From positions 19,506,501 to 19,570,500 of the forward strand of contig NC_079886.1 in the NCBI RefSeq assembly GCF_029227915.1: a stretch of DNA of 64,000 nt. Reading direction: 5' to 3'. Shown piece after piece: positions 62,901-64,000 of the stretch. Each line of letters opens with the position of its first letter. Within the stretch, counting starts at the first letter, position 1. The notes beneath the pieces are model-generated. The model worked only from the letters and a program-made list of their open reading frames with translations. It had not been told where the DNA came from and did not search any database. The DNA is from Hydractinia symbiolongicarpus. Lineage: Eukaryota; Cnidaria; Hydrozoa; Anthoathecata; Hydractiniidae. Both the position numbers and the translations under genes were made by a program.

Positions 62901-64000
62901 AACCTTCTAGAAAACCAACATTTAATTCTGCCACATTTTAAGTTAATTTATACAAAATCATGATGCTTGCAGCGCTTCCAACCAAAATACTTTCTAAAAT
63001 AAAAGTAAATACATAAAATGTTTATTGATAACTTTAGGTGTGTCTGTTGAGCAATGGAAATCACAGTTTAAATTATGGGCGAGTATTGACGATAAACATA
63101 TATGCAGGTTTACATCAGACGCAAAAGACAAACCTGTTGGTAGGTCGATATGCTGTTTGTGTATTTGTATGACTTACAGTTGTCCCTATCAGTGTTTATT
63201 AGTTATCAAGATACAAAATATCAAATTTTGCTACTAAAGTTTGCAAGACGTTTGCGGTTATTGTCCAGGCTAAGATACTCGTTTCAGCATATATAGATAT
63301 TTTGTCTTGTTTTGAGTTTTATTGAATAAAAATTTAAATTTTCCTGAATTAGTTCACATCCTGTTCAGAATTTTAGGGAGTTTTTTTGCACATGACAAAT
63401 TTTGTGTTAAGCTTTTTTTTTGCAACATTTAATTGTTCCATTCCAGCAAGGAAACTGCAGCTTCAAACGTGTAACTTTTAACTTCGCTATTCGAATAATT
63501 AATCATTTATTTCACAGTTGTTTTGATGTCACTGTCTGAAAGGTGTATCTATGGCTGGGATAAACTGTATGACTAAATGTGCCTAAGAATCAAAGCTTTT
63601 CACCTCTAATATATAAAACTATAACATAATAATGCATAAATAGATCTATGTTAACGAAAAAGTGTGCATTCACAATCGTTAAACTAAATTGCGATTAGGA
63701 ACTATACTAAATATTTTTTTCTAAGATTGTCATCTAGCTGTTACAACATATTCCATGATTGCACACACCATGAAAAGATCTTACGAATCATTGCAAGTAA
63801 GTTATGTTCTAGTGTGGCCAGGTATTGTTGAAAATGGAAAGGGTTTACTTGAACTATATTTGTTAGATCACATAAAACGGATTACATTGTGTTATTTAGG
63901 TGATGGAATTTTTAAAGAACACAGAGTGGGGCTTGATGCTTCTTGATGGTGAGTTTAAATTTGTTTTCTCTTTTGTTTATAGTTATTGATTTTTTGAATA
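50981..64000 (+). CDS. ERCC3: TFIIH helicase subunit XPB (5' part, runs off window)
   Basis: XPB is the 3'-5' DNA translocase of TFIIH, needed for promoter opening and nucleotide-excision repair. Twenty-one in-phase exons are visible: 50981-51014, 52150-52184, 52306-52360, 54321-54385, 55535-55609, 56211-56291, 56968-57002, 57352-57397, 58043-58117, 58383-58457, 59832-59878, 59952-60021, 60771-60833, 61112-61260, 61754-61825, 62042-62081, 62211-62277, 62607-62681, 63038-63139, 63726-63796 and 63900-63948. They encode about 460 residues. [11 protein letters not shown] is the basic N-terminus. [12 protein letters not shown] to SRPLWV, then the [20 protein letters not shown] segment, match the N-terminal domain. 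The acidic loop [11 protein letters not shown] precedes the damage-recognition part. Walker A is [12 protein letters not shown], split across exons 17 and 18. The last exon ends WGLMLLD, one exon short of the DExH box, so the helicase C half is outside. Introns hold a mariner-like MITE, two SINEs, a hAT-like MITE and a LINE tail. Confidence 0.95.
51104..52005. mobile_element. Tc1/mariner-like MITE, TA-flanked (ERCC3 intron 1)
   Basis: Left end CAGTACTGTGAAAAGGTTTG then TTAACATCGTG matches the inverted right end CACGATGTTAACAAACCTTT then TTACAGTACTG over about 31 bp. TA lies directly outside both ends. CAGT-type ends with TA duplication indicate Tc1/mariner. No transposase frame is present. 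The centre is a tandem array. Confidence 0.9.
51340..51635. repeat. Tandem array of six units of about 53 bp inside the MITE
   Basis: Units start near 51340, 51393, 51446, 51497, 51549 and 51602. Core: ATGCGATCTTAAAAAACATT then TCTATCGCCGCTTTTCG and TTTTTAAACTTTTAA. It is the reverse-complement family of the array at 14650-14950. Confidence 0.92.
53729..54075. mobile_element. hAT-like MITE, copy 2 (ERCC3 intron 3)
   Basis: Ends CAGGCCTATCAATAAG and CTTATTGATAGGCCTG are perfect 16-bp inverted repeats, with TTAATG directly outside both. CAG ends fit hAT elements, although a typical 8-bp duplication is only reached by counting the terminal CA. Inner GAGAGCAATTGCTCT and GAGCGATTTATTGCTC blocks are subterminal palindromes. 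There is no coding capacity. Confidence 0.85.
55911..56030 (+). repeat. tRNA-derived SINE, copy 1 (ERCC3 intron 5)
   Basis: A-box-like ATGGTTTAGTGGTTATGG and B-box-like AGGTCTGTACTTGATCC about 34 bases apart, followed by a shared tail ATGTTTAGCAAGTGTCTTTA then CCACAGC. Confidence 0.75.
57105..57220 (+). repeat. tRNA-derived SINE, copy 2 (ERCC3 intron 7)
   Basis: TGTGGCTTAGTGGTTGTGG, then AGGTCTTTTTTCAATCC, then ATGTTTAACAAGTGCCTTTA followed by CCACAGC. It aligns with 55911-56030 throughout, same orientation. Confidence 0.75.
59687..59810 (-). pseudogene. Short LINE 3'-end fragment (ERCC3 intron 10)
   Basis: Aligns with 49470-49600: ATCATCATCATTCT, then GTCCGTTTTCCATGCTAGCA and GGTTGGACGGGGTATATTAA. 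It is the terminal 120 bp of the same LINE family in the same orientation, ending about 20 bp before exon 11. Confidence 0.88.

Noticed and set aside
1-64000. A novel gene cluster or defence-type system
   Set aside because: The protein genes are conserved, unrelated housekeeping or regulatory genes on both strands, each with its own introns. Nothing suggests co-regulation or a new multi-gene system.

Overview
This is eukaryotic, clearly AT-rich, intron-dense DNA. Short exons with GT-AG boundaries, conserved animal proteins (BARD1, STT3B, PDSS1, XPB/ERCC3, a PH-domain adaptor and a MADF-BESS protein) and many small non-autonomous transposons point to an early-branching animal. A cnidarian, perhaps a hydrozoan, is my best guess; this rests on general character, not on a database match. 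I assembled exon chains by hand from splice signals, reading phase and family similarity. In the five multi-exon genes with the best evidence every junction keeps frame.

Layout. 1-3.0 kb: no gene, one copy of a dispersed repeat. 3.0-5.7 kb (-): three-exon PH-domain adaptor-like gene. 5.7-10.7 kb: repeat-rich intergenic DNA. 10.7-11.8 kb (+): MADF-BESS-like gene. 12.6-13.6 kb: foldback element with two arrays of hairpin units. 14.3-15.7 kb: tandem repeat array and a decayed LINE fragment. 15.9-21.1 kb (+): complete nine-exon PDSS1. 21.5-21.7 kb (-): small single-pass membrane protein. 24.4-32.9 kb (-): complete 14-exon BARD1. 33-36 kb: repeats. 36.1-48.1 kb (-): complete 19-exon STT3B. 49.5-50.3 kb (-): decayed LINE 3' end. 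51.0 kb to the window end (+): first 21 exons of ERCC3/XPB, cut just before its DExH motif.

The genes are unrelated housekeeping genes: ubiquinone side-chain synthesis, DNA-damage signalling, N-glycosylation and TFIIH. They do not form a pathway or cluster. The most interesting material lies between and inside them. There is a TTAA-flanked piggyBac-like MITE with related copies, a TA-flanked Tc1/mariner-like MITE carrying a tandem array that also occurs 36 kb away, a hAT-like MITE family, and tRNA-derived SINEs. A 130-bp duplication repeats a PDSS1 splice donor, STT3B has a GC-AG intron, and there are perfect intronic hairpins. I found no convincing undescribed biochemical system here.
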